Source of the DNA: Cryomorpha ignava
GTDB taxonomy: Bacteria > Bacteroidota > Bacteroidia > Flavobacteriales_D > Cryomorphaceae
Length of the DNA stretch: 64,000 nucleotides
Assembly (NCBI RefSeq): GCF_010686655.1
Contig: NZ_JAAGVY010000003.1
Span: 62,001-126,000 of the forward strand
Reading direction: 5' to 3'
Part shown: positions 8,607-17,055 of the stretch, piece by piece
Layout of the letters: each line of letters begins with the position of its first letter
Numbering within the stretch: the stretch's first letter is position 1
Program-made: the position numbers and the translations under genes
The notes under the pieces: model-generated
What the model was told of the DNA's origin: nothing
Seen by the model: only the letters and a program-made list of their open reading frames with translations
Database searches by the model: none

Positions 8607-9563
8607 TTACTCGGTTATCTTATAATGCAATCCCAAACTATCTCTCAAACTTTGGTTGGCATTTTTATTCAATTCCCAATAAGGAAGCATTTCGGTGTTA
8701 CGGGCTTCTGCCTTCGTGGTTAGCGCTTTGGCAGGATTGGAAAAATTATTTGTTTCTTCCCAGCTTATGATTTTAAATGGAAATAGGCTTTGACAAGATA
8801 TTTTCAATACACGATCTAATTCAGGATACTTGATGGTATATACGTAAAACTCCTTTGGCTCTTCGCTTTTTACATCATTAACTTGCAATACAAGGGAAGC
8901 CTGAGCATCGTAAGCCTTCAGATCCTTGTGGTTTAATCGCAAATACTCCTGCGAGGGAACCATCTTTATTTTTCCCAGTGGCAACATTTGTGGCTCCAAG
9001 CGTATTCGTGTCCACACATCTTCTTCCACATAAGTGGCATCAATAGCTTCATTTACATCACCTTCTGCCTGAAAGTAAGAGCGCTGCTCATAATTCAGCT
9101 TTCCATTTCGCAAATTCATTTGCGCAAAGCTCTGTCCGCACCAGTCTTGCGACGAAAAAGTGAGCTTTAGAGTTTGTGGATACTTTCTAAACTCAATAGG
9201 AGTAAAAATGCTCGTCATAATAGAGTAATCGTAAATTCCGGTGATGAATTTTTTCATGTAATTCAGTTTCAAAACAGAAATTCCTTTTTCATCGCCAAAT
9301 TCTTTTTTCACCTGTTTTTCCGGAAGAAAATCTTCGGTAACGTAAATAAGCACCGCGTCGCCTTTTCGTTTTTCACCATAGCGTATTTGGGTAAGATCGA
9401 AATGATTGAGCTCGGCTTTTCCGGCATACCAATAATCACCGAACTGCTCGGGATGCGTTTGCTCAAACGAATCGTCGGGCGAAGTATTGACCTGTGCATC
9501 GCATGATGAAAAGGTGAATAAGAGAATAATGTAAAATGTAATTTTTTTAATGTCTTGAGGCAT
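8607..9563 (-). CDS. Conserved Bacteroidota lipoprotein (family sometimes mislabelled Maf)
   Basis: A 318-residue lipoprotein. The ATG at 9563 (MPQDIKKITFYIILLFTFSSCDAQ) gives a proper lipobox ending at Cys, whereas the earlier in-frame ATG at 9587 would add an unneeded N-terminal extension. The body begins with YWYAGKAELNHFDLTQIRYGEKRKGDAVLIYVTEDFLP, a pattern I associate with Bacteroidota proteins that databases have labelled septum formation inhibitor Maf. It has none of the NTP-pyrophosphatase features of true Maf. No catalytic motif is visible. Function unknown. Confidence 0.75.
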   Translation of the reverse strand: MPQDIKKITFYIILLFTFSSCDAQVNTSPDDSFEQTHPEQFGDYWYAGKAELNHFDLTQIRYGEKRKGDAVLIYVTEDFLPEKQVKKEFGDEKGISVLKLNYMKKFITGIYDYSIMTSIFTPIEFRKYPQTLKLTFSSQDWCGQSFAQMNLRNGKLNYEQRSYFQAEGDVNEAIDATYVEEDVWTRIRLEPQMLPLGKIKMVPSQEYLRLNHKDLKAYDAQASLVLQVNDVKSEEPKEFYVYTIKYPELDRVLKISCQSLFPFKIISWEETNNFSNPAKALTTKAEARNTEMLPYWELNKNANQSLRDSLGLHYKITE

Positions 9564-9800
9564 GACTAAAGGATTTTCGTTCGGCAAGTTAGCAAGAACT
9601 TTTGGTGAATATCTTGTTGTGCTTTAACTCGCGATGCCATTTTTGCTGTGAAAAAACAACATTTGACTATTGAGCTCTATTCGTATTGCACTAATCACCG
9701 CATATTTAAGGGGAATAGACGTGTTATTCTCCGCATTCTTAGTGTTCTGTGACAAAAACACCTATTTACAAGCCAAGTAATTCTTGATGCGGTGAAAATT

Positions 9801-10484
9801 TTATAGCAATAACAGAGGCTTGTTTAAGGTATTCGTCGCTTTTTCTGTCGTTATCGTCTGTGAGTCGGTTTCGTCAAGATTAGTTTCAAACATATTTTCT
9901 TGTGGTAGTTCGATTTCTATTCTATCGTTAAATTGTGACTTCCCACTTTTTATAAGATGTCTGAAAAGCACATAATCAATTCCCGCGTGTGCCAGGCTTG
10001 CGCCAATAATGCCCATGTAATCCGTGTAATATCCCAAAGCGGCAATGGCTAATGTCATGTAAACGCCGTAAACGGTCATCTTCCAATCACGGGGATCTAA
10101 ATATCCGTGTATGGCGACAAAAACTATGGCGGTTATCCACAGGCCGATAAGCGGCTGTATGGCTCCGCGAAAAAGAAGCTCTTCACCAAATCCGGCGCAG
10201 AGGGAAATGAAAATAATATGCCAATGTTTTAGTTTAAGTCCGGCTATAATGCGCGAATATTTTTTTTCAACTCCACCCAAAAATGGTCGCGACACTACAT
10301 ATTGCGCTCCATAACCCAAAGCAAATCCAAGTGCAATACCGGATGGAATTTGAAGCCAGACTGCAACCGGCGATCTGAACATGATTGCCAGCGAATTATC
10401 TCTGAAAATAGCCAGAATGCCCCAGCCAGCGAGTGGAAAAAGTATCAATGTCCCCAGCGCTGCCAGGAGTAACCTTTTTCTCAT
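9801..10484 (-). CDS. CPBP-family intramembrane metalloprotease
   Basis: A 227-residue membrane protein with about six hydrophobic segments and the CPBP (Abi/CAAX protease and bacteriocin-processing) motifs: motif 1 EELLFRGAIQPL, motif 2 around FVAIHGYLDP, and a final SLAHAGIDYVLFR. The Glu-Glu pair and the two His are the expected active-site residues. The polar C-terminal 50 residues look cytoplasmic. Its ATG overlaps the stop of the upstream AAA+ ATPase gene by 4 bp, so the two are translationally coupled, and they may act on the same membrane substrates. Confidence 0.88.
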   Translation of the reverse strand: MRKRLLLAALGTLILFPLAGWGILAIFRDNSLAIMFRSPVAVWLQIPSGIALGFALGYGAQYVVSRPFLGGVEKKYSRIIAGLKLKHWHIIFISLCAGFGEELLFRGAIQPLIGLWITAIVFVAIHGYLDPRDWKMTVYGVYMTLAIAALGYYTDYMGIIGASLAHAGIDYVLFRHLIKSGKSQFNDRIEIELPQENMFETNLDETDSQTITTEKATNTLNKPLLLL

Positions 10485-11974
10485 CCGTTTTCAGAATCTT
10501 CAAAGTCGTCCATCGAAAAAACAGAGCTGAACAAATCTGAAAACGATAATCCGTCGTCCAAAATATTTTTGCTTAGCATAGAGTATTCTGAAAGTCCGTG
10601 AAGAACGAATTCCATTAGCAAAAAGCTATCTGCTTCACTTGCTTTTGGGTTGTATTTTTTCGCTAAATCTTCAAGTCCCGGAACTTCTTTAAGGCTTTTT
10701 TGATATTCTTTTTCAGTGAGATCTGCAGGCAAGTCAACTTCATTTTTTCCAAACCACCGCACAATTTTATCGTAGGGATTTATTTCGTTTTTACGCTTCT
10801 TGGCCAGTTCAGGATCTGGAAAGAACTGGGCAAATTGATTTCGAATAGCCTTGCCCATCAATGTGAGCGCTACGCCTCGCGATCCTTCTTGCTCACCCTC
10901 ATATACCAGCTCTACCTTTCCGGTAATGGCGGGTAAAATTCCCAATAAATCTCCAACTCGCGCTCGACCCTTTGCCTCACCATTTTTGATAATTCGTCGC
11001 TCAACGGCACTTACCATATTTTCAAAAGCAGTAATTGTAAGCCTCGCCGAAACACCACTTTTTTGATCTATAAACTCGCTACTTCGGGCTTCCACGGCTA
11101 TTTGCTCAATGAGTAGGCTTATCAAATCTGGAACTTCAATATTCTTTTTTTGGTCATCGGCAAGTCGTGCTTCCTGGCGAGTAATCGCCGATGAGATAAT
11201 CGTGTTTTTCGGATAATGCGTTAGTATCTGACTTTGAATCCGGTCTTTAAGCGGTGTGATAATTGCACCACGATTGGTATAGTCTTCGGGGTTTGCTGTA
11301 AATACAAACATCACATCAAGCGGCAGTCGCAATTTAAATCCGCGAATCTGAATATCGCCTTCCTGCAATATATTGAACAAGGCTACTTGAATGCGCGGCT
11401 GTAAATCAGGAAGCTCATTAATAACAAAAATTCCGCGGTGAGCGCGGGGAATCAGTCCAAAGTGTATGACGCGCTCATCAGAATAATCGAGTTTTAGGTT
11501 GGCAGCTTTTATCGGGTCTGCATCGCCGATAAGGTCGGCCACTGTTACATCAGGAGTCGCCAGTTTTTCAGTGTAGCGATCATCCCTGTGCAGCCATTCA
11601 ATGGCGGTGTCGTCACCTTTTTCAGCAATAAGATCAATGGCGAATCGTGAAATTGGCTTTAAGGGGTCGTCAGAAATTGAAGACCCTTTTACAAACGGAA
11701 TATATTCGTCAAGCAATGACGTTAGCTGGCGTGCCATGCGGGTTTTTGCCTGTCCGCGCAAACCCAGAAAATTAATGTTGTGCCGCGATAAAATGGCGCG
11801 TTCTACTTCCGGAAAAACCGTATTTTCATATCCCAGAACATCCTGAAAAACAGGTTCTCCGCTTTTTAATTTTTTAATTAGGTTATTGCGCAATTCATCT
11901 TTTATAGGAATAGATTTATATCCCGATTCTTTTAATGTTTTTAAAGTCTCTGGTCTTTTGGCCATTTTCGTCAT
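10481..11974 (-). CDS. MoxR/magnesium-chelatase-I-like AAA+ ATPase
   Basis: A 497-residue AAA+ protein. It has Walker A GLRGQAKT near residue 60, Walker B GIFVINELPDL near 175 (the usual DE is NE, as in ChlI/MoxR), and sensor-like FVFTANPEDYTNRG. It is close to proteins annotated as magnesium chelatase subunit I, but no other tetrapyrrole gene is nearby. A MoxR-type chaperone role is therefore more likely. ATGs at 11974 and 11965 are both plausible, and the upstream TTG codons at 11992-11995 are not convincing starts. It is the first gene of the pair with the CPBP protease. Confidence 0.82.
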   Translation of the reverse strand: MTKMAKRPETLKTLKESGYKSIPIKDELRNNLIKKLKSGEPVFQDVLGYENTVFPEVERAILSRHNINFLGLRGQAKTRMARQLTSLLDEYIPFVKGSSISDDPLKPISRFAIDLIAEKGDDTAIEWLHRDDRYTEKLATPDVTVADLIGDADPIKAANLKLDYSDERVIHFGLIPRAHRGIFVINELPDLQPRIQVALFNILQEGDIQIRGFKLRLPLDVMFVFTANPEDYTNRGAIITPLKDRIQSQILTHYPKNTIISSAITRQEARLADDQKKNIEVPDLISLLIEQIAVEARSSEFIDQKSGVSARLTITAFENMVSAVERRIIKNGEAKGRARVGDLLGILPAITGKVELVYEGEQEGSRGVALTLMGKAIRNQFAQFFPDPELAKKRKNEINPYDKIVRWFGKNEVDLPADLTEKEYQKSLKEVPGLEDLAKKYNPKASEADSFLLMEFVLHGLSEYSMLSKNILDDGLSFSDLFSSVFSMDDFEDSENG

Positions 11975-12043
11975 TTCTTGATAGATATTCAACAATATTT
12001 TTAAATCGTGGCAGTATTATGCCTGAATCCGTCTCTTATATTC

Positions 12044-12051
12044 TAATTTTG
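12044..12051 (+). promoter_or_regulatory. Bacteroidota -7 promoter box for apbE
   Basis: TAATTTTG is an exact match to the TAnnTTTG -7 element of the Bacteroidota primary sigma factor. It lies 46 nt before the apbE ATG, which leaves a leader of roughly 40 nt. Confidence 0.5.
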
Positions 12052-12097
12052 GACTTTGATATAGTTAATCAAACACGAATCTAAGGCATTGGTTGCG

Positions 12098-13165
12098 ATG
12101 AAGTATAGAAATTTCCTACATATTATCACATTTTTTGTTTTCCCGGTATTGATTATAACAGCTTGCGAGAGTGGCAAAAGCGAAAAGAAAACAAATGAAA
12201 ATTACCGTTACATATCAGGCGATGCACAGGGCACAACCTATTCCATTACCTATTTAGATTCAGCGAATACGAAATTTTCTAAGGCAGTGGCAGATTCAAT
12301 TCTCGACAATTTTGATATGTCGCTATCGGTGTGGAGAGAAAACTCCACTATTTCCAAGTTTAACAGAGTAGACTCTATGGAAATAACTGATAAGCTTTTT
12401 CTTACAGTATTTTTCCGTGGTCGCGAAATTGAAAATAGAACGAATGGTGCCTTTCAACCCATGATTATGCCACTTGTGCGTGCTTGGGGCTTTAGTACTG
12501 AAGGTGCGCATCCAAAAGGCGACCTGAATACCGATTCCCTAATGGCGATGGTGCATACACCGCTTAGGGTATTGCCTGCAGATACATCGGCCGAAAGGCA
12601 AAGAAATGCATTTATTATTCAAAAAAAGCCAGGCCAACAAATAGATGTGAACGGTATTGCACAGGGATTTTCTGTAGATGTGATAGCCGATTTTTTAAGA
12701 GATCGTGGCGTACGCGATTTTATGATCGAAATAGGTGGCGAAGTGCTCGCAAATGGTCTGAATGATAAAGGTGAATTGTGGAGAATAGGTATTGATAAAC
12801 CAGTTGATCTCGATGAAGAACGCGAACTTCAGGCTATAGCCAAAGTTGACAATAGAGCCATTGCCACATCCGGCAGCTACCGTAAATACTATATGAACAA
12901 TGGAAAGCGGTATTCTCATACCATCGATCCGGAAACCGGCAAACCAGTTGACCATCAGCTTTTAAGTACGACAGTACTTGCCCCAAATGCAACCAATGCA
13001 GATGGGTTTGCGACAGCCTTTATGGTAATGGGTGTAGAAAAGTCAAAAGAATTTGTGGAAGATAATCCAGATTTAATGCTGGATATCTACCTGATTTACG
13101 GTGAAGGAGATAGCCTTAATACTTATATGAGTAAAGGGCTAAAGGAAATACTCGAAGAGATTTAA
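12098..13165 (+). CDS. apbE: FAD:protein FMN transferase, lipoprotein
   Basis: A 355-residue ApbE. ATG 12098 gives a lipoprotein signal (MKYRNFLHIITFFVFPVLIITAC), while the in-frame TTG at 12089 is unlikely. Motifs: GDAQGTTYSITY at the start of the domain, DVNGIAQGFSVDVI, IEIGGEVLANG, SGSYRKYY, and the Mg/FAD region SHTIDPETGKPVDHQL...NADGFATAFMVMG. ApbE covalently attaches FMN to Thr of flavoproteins such as NqrB/NqrC and RnfG on the outer face of the membrane. The adjacent convergent gene encodes a small membrane Cys protein, compatible with a role in Na+-NQR maturation. The nqr genes themselves are not in the window. Confidence 0.95.
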   Translation: MKYRNFLHIITFFVFPVLIITACESGKSEKKTNENYRYISGDAQGTTYSITYLDSANTKFSKAVADSILDNFDMSLSVWRENSTISKFNRVDSMEITDKLFLTVFFRGREIENRTNGAFQPMIMPLVRAWGFSTEGAHPKGDLNTDSLMAMVHTPLRVLPADTSAERQRNAFIIQKKPGQQIDVNGIAQGFSVDVIADFLRDRGVRDFMIEIGGEVLANGLNDKGELWRIGIDKPVDLDEERELQAIAKVDNRAIATSGSYRKYYMNNGKRYSHTIDPETGKPVDHQLLSTTVLAPNATNADGFATAFMVMGVEKSKEFVEDNPDLMLDIYLIYGEGDSLNTYMSKGLKEILEEI

Positions 13166-13356
13166 TCTTCGTTAAGACACTTATCTTCAGGACGCGCTCC
13201 GCATACGCCACAGCTCGCTCCGGCTTCGTTGAGCATCGGATTATTACTTGCGCAAGTACCTGCAAATTTTCCGTCTTTTTTTACCAATATTTTAATGGCT
13301 ATTCCGGCAAAAGCCAGAGCCAATAATACGATTGCAACTAGAATTAATTTTAGCAT
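13162..13356 (-). CDS. Small single-TM tetra-cysteine protein next to apbE (NqrM-like candidate)
   Basis: A 64-residue protein with one N-terminal membrane helix (MLKLILVAIVLLALAFAGIAIKILV), then KKDGKFAGTCASNNPML and GASCGVCGARPEDKC, giving four Cys (C...C..C.....C). It recurs in Bacteroidota as a membrane or secreted protein. The arrangement of one TM plus clustered Cys resembles NqrM, the iron-insertion factor for Na+-NQR in proteobacteria. That is an analogy: I see no sequence identity I can vouch for. It overlaps the 3' end of apbE tail-to-tail by 4 bp. An exact TACCTTTG box lies 17 nt upstream. Confidence 0.8.
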   Translation of the reverse strand: MLKLILVAIVLLALAFAGIAIKILVKKDGKFAGTCASNNPMLNEAGASCGVCGARPEDKCLNED

Positions 13357-13372
13357 AACGCTTATTTTGGTA

Positions 13373-13380
13373 CAAAGGTA
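13373..13380 (-). promoter_or_regulatory. Bacteroidota -7 promoter box for the tetra-Cys protein
   Basis: On the minus strand this reads TACCTTTG, an exact TAnnTTTG match. It ends 16 nt before the ATG at 13356, which implies a leader of only about 10 nt. Confidence 0.5.
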
Positions 13381-13416
13381 GTGCCATACACGTTTATTGC
13401 CAAATTGGCTGGTTGA

Positions 13417-14151
13417 TTAATGCGGCAACACTCGCCCGCTACCATTTATACTGGTGTCAATGTTTTCAGGATCACCTGAATACAAGATATTTCCCGAAAG
13501 GTTAATTTCTCCAAACAAATACGAGTTTGCCACGCAGGGTAAATCCTGGAGAGAGGAATTGTTGACTATCGTTATGTCAGAATTTAGGAGTGAAGCATCG
13601 AGTTTTCCTACCGATGCGTTGTACAGTCCGCTGTAAGTGCTGCGTCCTGATACGTATATACCCGTGTAGCCGGTATGCACATATACGCGAGCACTATCGG
13701 TTTTTAGCAACAAATGTGCGTTGCCATTAGAGCCACGTTGTTCGTAAAGAAAATCGTGACTTACTAAAGTGTCGCGCATTGTGATTGTCGCACTCGATGT
13801 GTTTTCGAGATAGGCGAGGGTAGGAGCATAAACAACTACCAGCGGAATTTTTTTGAGCGTGCGCACCCAATTGCAGGTGGCAGTATTTGCTATAAATAAT
13901 GAATTGCCATCTACCCGGGTTTGGATGTGATGTATGATGTTTTCACCAAAAAAAACTTCTACATAACACGAGTCGCTGTATCGGTAGTCCATGTCAACCT
14001 TATCGGTAAGAAAAATCTGGTTAAAATTTCCGGGGTAGCGGATTTCTGAAGCGTCATCGCCCAAAGATTTCAGGCAATCCCAACTGTCTTCGTTATTGCA
14101 GCCCGAAAGAATCAGGCAAAAGGCGAAAGCTATGTAAAAAAGTTTCTTCAC
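13417..14151 (-). CDS. Head-GIN (DUF2807) domain lipoprotein
   Basis: A 244-residue lipoprotein. The start is GTG 14151, which overlaps the upstream stop (GTGA), and it yields VKKLFYIAFAFCLILSGC, a good lipobox. A longer reading from ATG 14229 would run deep inside the upstream gene with no signal peptide. The body, from SLGDDASEIRYPGNFNQIFLTDKVDMDYRYSD onward, has the repetitive short beta strands of the head-GIN/DUF2807 beta-helix family (GNAHLLLKTDSARVYVHTGYTGIYVSGRSTYSGLYNASVGKLDAS). This family is found in surface adhesin-like proteins of Bacteroidota. It is coupled to the PagL-like gene, so both are probably envelope components. Confidence 0.82.
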   Translation of the reverse strand: MKKLFYIAFAFCLILSGCNNEDSWDCLKSLGDDASEIRYPGNFNQIFLTDKVDMDYRYSDSCYVEVFFGENIIHHIQTRVDGNSLFIANTATCNWVRTLKKIPLVVVYAPTLAYLENTSSATITMRDTLVSHDFLYEQRGSNGNAHLLLKTDSARVYVHTGYTGIYVSGRSTYSGLYNASVGKLDASLLNSDITIVNNSSLQDLPCVANSYLFGEINLSGNILYSGDPENIDTSINGSGRVLPH

Positions 14152-15221
14152 CTCAGTTTGTATGCTATTCCTAACTCGCCATTGTCGGCTTTGGCATAGT
14201 GCGATTTTAAACCGATAAATGCCTGCCATCTATCAAAATTATAGACAACATGGTATCTGAAAAAAATCATTCCATCGGCATCAAACCGCGGAAAAAGATA
14301 AGTTCCAATTTGAAATCTGATTGCCAGCGGATCAAAATTTAATTGGTATAGTCCGGCTAAATAGGCGCGATAATTATCGGCCGAATTCATGCTGGCTTTT
14401 TCTGCTCCTACATCGCGGTGTTGAAGGCTGGCATTGTAGTTTAAGCCCAGTTCGGCTCCGAAAGTCGATTTTTCGTTTACCCGTTTCTGCACAATCGTGA
14501 ATAAATTTGCTACACCATACCGTTTTGAGCCTATTGGAGCAACTTGCTTAACGCCAAATGAAGTTCCAGCTAAAATTTCGAGTTGTGATTTTTCAAAAGG
14601 TTTTTCAATGCGCTGGGGTGTTTCAAAACCACTTGGGCTATAGGTAAATAGCAGTTTTATCATGGCGAGGTTTATACCCGTATTGGGAAGTGTTATGGCA
14701 CCATTAGAGAAGTGATGAATTCCTATTCCAGGCTTTAGAAGCCAATTGTCTGAAAGGGCTACGCGACCGTATAAATTCAGCCCAAGAGCTACATTTACAT
14801 GTGAACCTATAGCCGAGTTGTGAAAATTGTTTTCCAGATCGAATGGTTTTTCAAGATATCCTATCCCTAGACCCATTTTAAGCCCGAGTACTCTATTTCG
14901 CGAAAGCGGAAGATCGTAAAAAATGCGCAGCGCACCGGCATATCCCAAAGATGGTGAACGCAAATTATAACCATCCAAACTAAAACCCCACGATGGAAAA
15001 TTATACGCGTGGTGCCAGGGTTTAGAGCCATCTGTTGTAAAGGCAAGCTCGAGCTCGGCTCCGGGAAGGTGGCCCGTTACCAGATATTTCATATTGGGAT
15101 GATGCGGCAGAATAACTCCACCCATCGGTGCAATAGAAAAAGTGCTATGCCTAAGCGTATCCTGCCCATTTGCCGAAAAGGCGAAACAAAAAAACAGGAA
15201 AATGACGAAAATGACTCTCAC
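14148..15221 (-). CDS. PagL-like acyloxyacyl hydrolase (lipid A 3-O-deacylase family)
   Basis: A 357-residue protein with a signal peptide (ending FAFSANGQ) and an outer-membrane beta-barrel pattern. The segment PGIGIHHFSNGAITLPNTGIN carries the His-x-Ser-Asn signature of PagL (catalytic His and Ser) in the typical context of Bacteroidota acyloxyacyl hydrolase annotations. Family members remove the 3-O acyl chain of lipid A in the outer membrane. This protein is more than twice as long as Pseudomonas PagL, because a second barrel-like half follows (residues about 210-357). The start is GTG 15221, with no ATG available before the signal peptide. Its stop overlaps the GTG of the head-GIN gene. 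Confidence 0.8.
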   Translation of the reverse strand: MRVIFVIFLFFCFAFSANGQDTLRHSTFSIAPMGGVILPHHPNMKYLVTGHLPGAELELAFTTDGSKPWHHAYNFPSWGFSLDGYNLRSPSLGYAGALRIFYDLPLSRNRVLGLKMGLGIGYLEKPFDLENNFHNSAIGSHVNVALGLNLYGRVALSDNWLLKPGIGIHHFSNGAITLPNTGINLAMIKLLFTYSPSGFETPQRIEKPFEKSQLEILAGTSFGVKQVAPIGSKRYGVANLFTIVQKRVNEKSTFGAELGLNYNASLQHRDVGAEKASMNSADNYRAYLAGLYQLNFDPLAIRFQIGTYLFPRFDADGMIFFRYHVVYNFDRWQAFIGLKSHYAKADNGELGIAYKLR

Positions 15222-15291
15222 CGATTGTTTAATCTTAATTGCAGCCCGTAAACTTAGCAGTTAGAAAGTAGAAATGCCAAATTGAATTGGC

Positions 15292-15299
15292 TAATTTTG
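15292..15299 (+). promoter_or_regulatory. Bacteroidota -7 promoter box for mazG
   Basis: TAATTTTG matches TAnnTTTG exactly and ends 17 nt before the ATG at 15317. An in-frame TTG at 15287 lies upstream of the predicted transcription start, so it is not used. Confidence 0.5.
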
Positions 15300-15316
15300 C
15301 AGAAAATAGAAAACCT

Positions 15317-16084
15317 ATGCATGATAAGTTGAAAGCATTTGAACGCCTGCTTACCATTATGGATGAGTTAAGGGAGCAATGCCCGTGGGATAGAAAGCAG
15401 ACTATGGAGTCTCTTAGGCACCTTACTATTGAGGAGCTATATGAGCTATCTGATGCCATTATTGACAATGACCTGGAGGAGATAAAAAAGGAACTCGGCG
15501 ATTTGATGCTTCACTTAGTGTTTTATAGCAAAATAGGAAGTGAAAAAGGCGCTTTCGATATTGCTGATGTACTTAACGGTGTGTGTGAAAAGCTGATTAA
15601 CAGGCATCCGCATATATACGGTGATGTGGAAGTAAGTGGCGAAGATGAAGTGAAGGCCAACTGGGAAAAGATAAAATTGAAAGAAGGAAAAGGTAAAAAA
15701 TCTGTTTTGGAAGGTGTTCCTAAATCACTGCCATCGCTGGTAAAAGCTGGAAGGATTCAGGATAAGGCGCGTGGTGTGGGTTTTGACTGGGATAATGCGG
15801 ATCAGGTGTGGGAAAAAGTAGAGGAAGAGCTGGGGGAGCTTAAAATTGAGGTTGAAGGCAAAACAGATAGAGTAGAAGAAGAGTTTGGAGATGTGTTGTT
15901 TTCGCTGATTAATTATGCACGGTTTCTGGGAATTAATCCTGACGATGCCCTGGAGCGAACAAACCGGAAGTTTATAAAGAGATTTAAATATCTGGAAAAG
16001 GAGTCGGCGAAGGATGGTAAGCAAATGGGTGAAATGTCGCTAGAAGAAATGGATGTGTATTGGAATCGCGCCAAGGAAATTTGA
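15317..16084 (+). CDS. mazG: Nucleoside triphosphate pyrophosphohydrolase MazG
   Basis: A 255-residue, two-domain MazG. The first domain has CPWDRKQTMESLRHLTIEELYELSDAI and ELGDLMLHLVFYSKI (EExxE-12-ExxD metal-binding pattern). The second has GFDWDNADQVWEKVEEELGELKIEVEG and EEFGDVLFSLINYARFLG. Length and layout equal those of E. coli MazG, which hydrolyses all NTPs and dNTPs to monophosphates and pyrophosphate and tempers nutritional stress signalling. ATG 15317 was chosen because it begins the canonical N-terminus and lies after the promoter box. Divergent from the PagL-like gene. Confidence 0.95.
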   Translation: MHDKLKAFERLLTIMDELREQCPWDRKQTMESLRHLTIEELYELSDAIIDNDLEEIKKELGDLMLHLVFYSKIGSEKGAFDIADVLNGVCEKLINRHPHIYGDVEVSGEDEVKANWEKIKLKEGKGKKSVLEGVPKSLPSLVKAGRIQDKARGVGFDWDNADQVWEKVEEELGELKIEVEGKTDRVEEEFGDVLFSLINYARFLGINPDDALERTNRKFIKRFKYLEKESAKDGKQMGEMSLEEMDVYWNRAKEI

Positions 16085-16142
16085 TCAATCTGCATATAGA
16101 TAATCATTATTGATTTTGACATGTTGAATGATTTTAACTATG

Positions 16143-16150
16143 TAAATTTG
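16143..16150 (+). promoter_or_regulatory. Bacteroidota -7 promoter box for the thioredoxin-DUF6952 pair
   Basis: TAAATTTG is an exact TAnnTTTG match that ends 17 nt before the thioredoxin ATG. A TTG that could serve as the -33 element lies at 16124-16126, with somewhat short spacing. Confidence 0.55.
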
Positions 16151-16167
16151 CATTAAAATTAGAAACA

Positions 16168-16485
16168 ATGAGTGTACAAAATATAACAGATTCAGATTTT
16201 AAAAATTCCTTATCGGGAAAGGAGAAGGTAATGGTAAAGTACTATGCCGATTGGTGTGGGTCGTGCAAATTGATTTCACCCAAATTCCGCCGTTTGAGTG
16301 AAGACGACCGATTTAAAGGAATTGATTTTTTAGAAGTAAATGCTGAGGTAAACGAAAATGCCCGTAAAGCGGCCGGAGTTGATAACTTGCCATTCTTTGC
16401 CGTTTTTAAAAATGGCGAAATGGTAGAGGGAACTGCAACATCTAAAATTGAAAAGGTTGAAGAATTATTAAATAAGCTGAACTAA
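16168..16485 (+). CDS. Thioredoxin-family protein with WCGSC active site
   Basis: A 105-residue cytoplasmic thioredoxin fold without a signal peptide. The active site is WCGSC (Cys30, Cys33), with Ser in place of the usual Pro, and the cis-Pro segment is NLPFFAVFKNG near residue 73. The missing Pro should raise the redox potential compared with classical thioredoxin, though this is inferred from general knowledge of CxxC motifs. The stop overlaps the next start by one base (TAATG), so it forms a two-gene operon with the DUF6952 protein, possibly its dedicated partner. Confidence 0.92.
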   Translation: MSVQNITDSDFKNSLSGKEKVMVKYYADWCGSCKLISPKFRRLSEDDRFKGIDFLEVNAEVNENARKAAGVDNLPFFAVFKNGEMVEGTATSKIEKVEELLNKLN

Positions 16486-16727
16486 TGAAAATTCCATCGA
16501 TTAAGAAAATTGCAGAATCTTATAGTTTAGATGAGCTGAAAAGAGCCGAACTTGCCCTTCTTGAGGAGCAGACTCCTGCCATAGAAATTGAAGGATCTGA
16601 TGAAGGTGAGCAATTAACTCATATTATTGCAGCACTTGAAATTAAAGAACAGATGGAAAGAGATGGAATTCCTTTTCCTAAAGCACTGCGTAATTACACT
16701 CATCGGGTACGCAATTCTATTTCGTAA
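16485..16727 (+). CDS. DUF6952 family small protein
   Basis: An 80-residue charged protein (MKIPSIKKIAESYSLDELKRAELALLEEQ...GEQLTHIIAALEIKEQMERDG), mostly helical, with no Cys and no membrane segment. It matches the Bacteroidota family DUF6952, which is regularly found directly after a thioredoxin-like gene, as here (TAATG overlap). No function is known. Translational coupling suggests it binds or regulates the thioredoxin. A terminator follows. Confidence 0.82.
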   Translation: MKIPSIKKIAESYSLDELKRAELALLEEQTPAIEIEGSDEGEQLTHIIAALEIKEQMERDGIPFPKALRNYTHRVRNSIS

Positions 16728-17055
16728 GTATGCTTAATAAAGAAACCGCAATGCATTTCGAGTGTTGCGGTATTTTGTTTTTAGAATATGCAGCCTTCAC
16801 ATAAGTATGTGGTTTCGTATGGTGCACTCATTAAAAAACTCCAATGCCGTCGATCTACCCACTTCTCCCCAATTGCATGACACATTTTGTTACATTATTC
16901 TACAAGTAATTCTTTGTTATAGATTGGTTTTAATTTTTAAAAAACTGTAACACAGATAATTAGAATGATTTCAATTTTGCGGTATGATCTCTGCCTATTG
17001 GTTATTCGAATTCAATTAACAAACAGTTTTAGAATAACTACAAAATTAACTTATT
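16728..17055. other. Intergenic region before the PepSY-like gene
   Basis: These 328 bp hold the terminator of the thioredoxin operon at the left (16745-16782) and presumably the promoter of the downstream secreted-protein gene at the right. The sequence between is AT-rich, and I see no further gene, tRNA or clear TAnnTTTG box in it. Confidence 0.6.
16745..16782 (+). terminator. Rho-independent terminator of the thioredoxin-DUF6952 operon
   Basis: A stem ACCGCAA (16745-16751) / TTGCGGT (16765-16771) is followed by the T-rich run attttgttttt, 18 bp after the DUF6952 stop. Confidence 0.8.

Noticed and set aside
8607-9563. Maf-type nucleotide pyrophosphatase
   Set aside because: The protein is a secreted lipoprotein without the Maf active-site motifs. 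The Maf label in databases for this family appears to be a mis-annotation.
10481-11974. Genuine magnesium chelatase for chlorophyll synthesis
   Set aside because: No ChlD/ChlH or other tetrapyrrole gene is present. The linked CPBP protease fits a MoxR-like chaperone better.
14151-14229. Upstream extension of the head-GIN protein from ATG 14229
   Set aside because: It would place 26 residues inside the previous gene and hide a good lipoprotein signal. The GTG at 14151 overlaps the upstream stop as GTGA.
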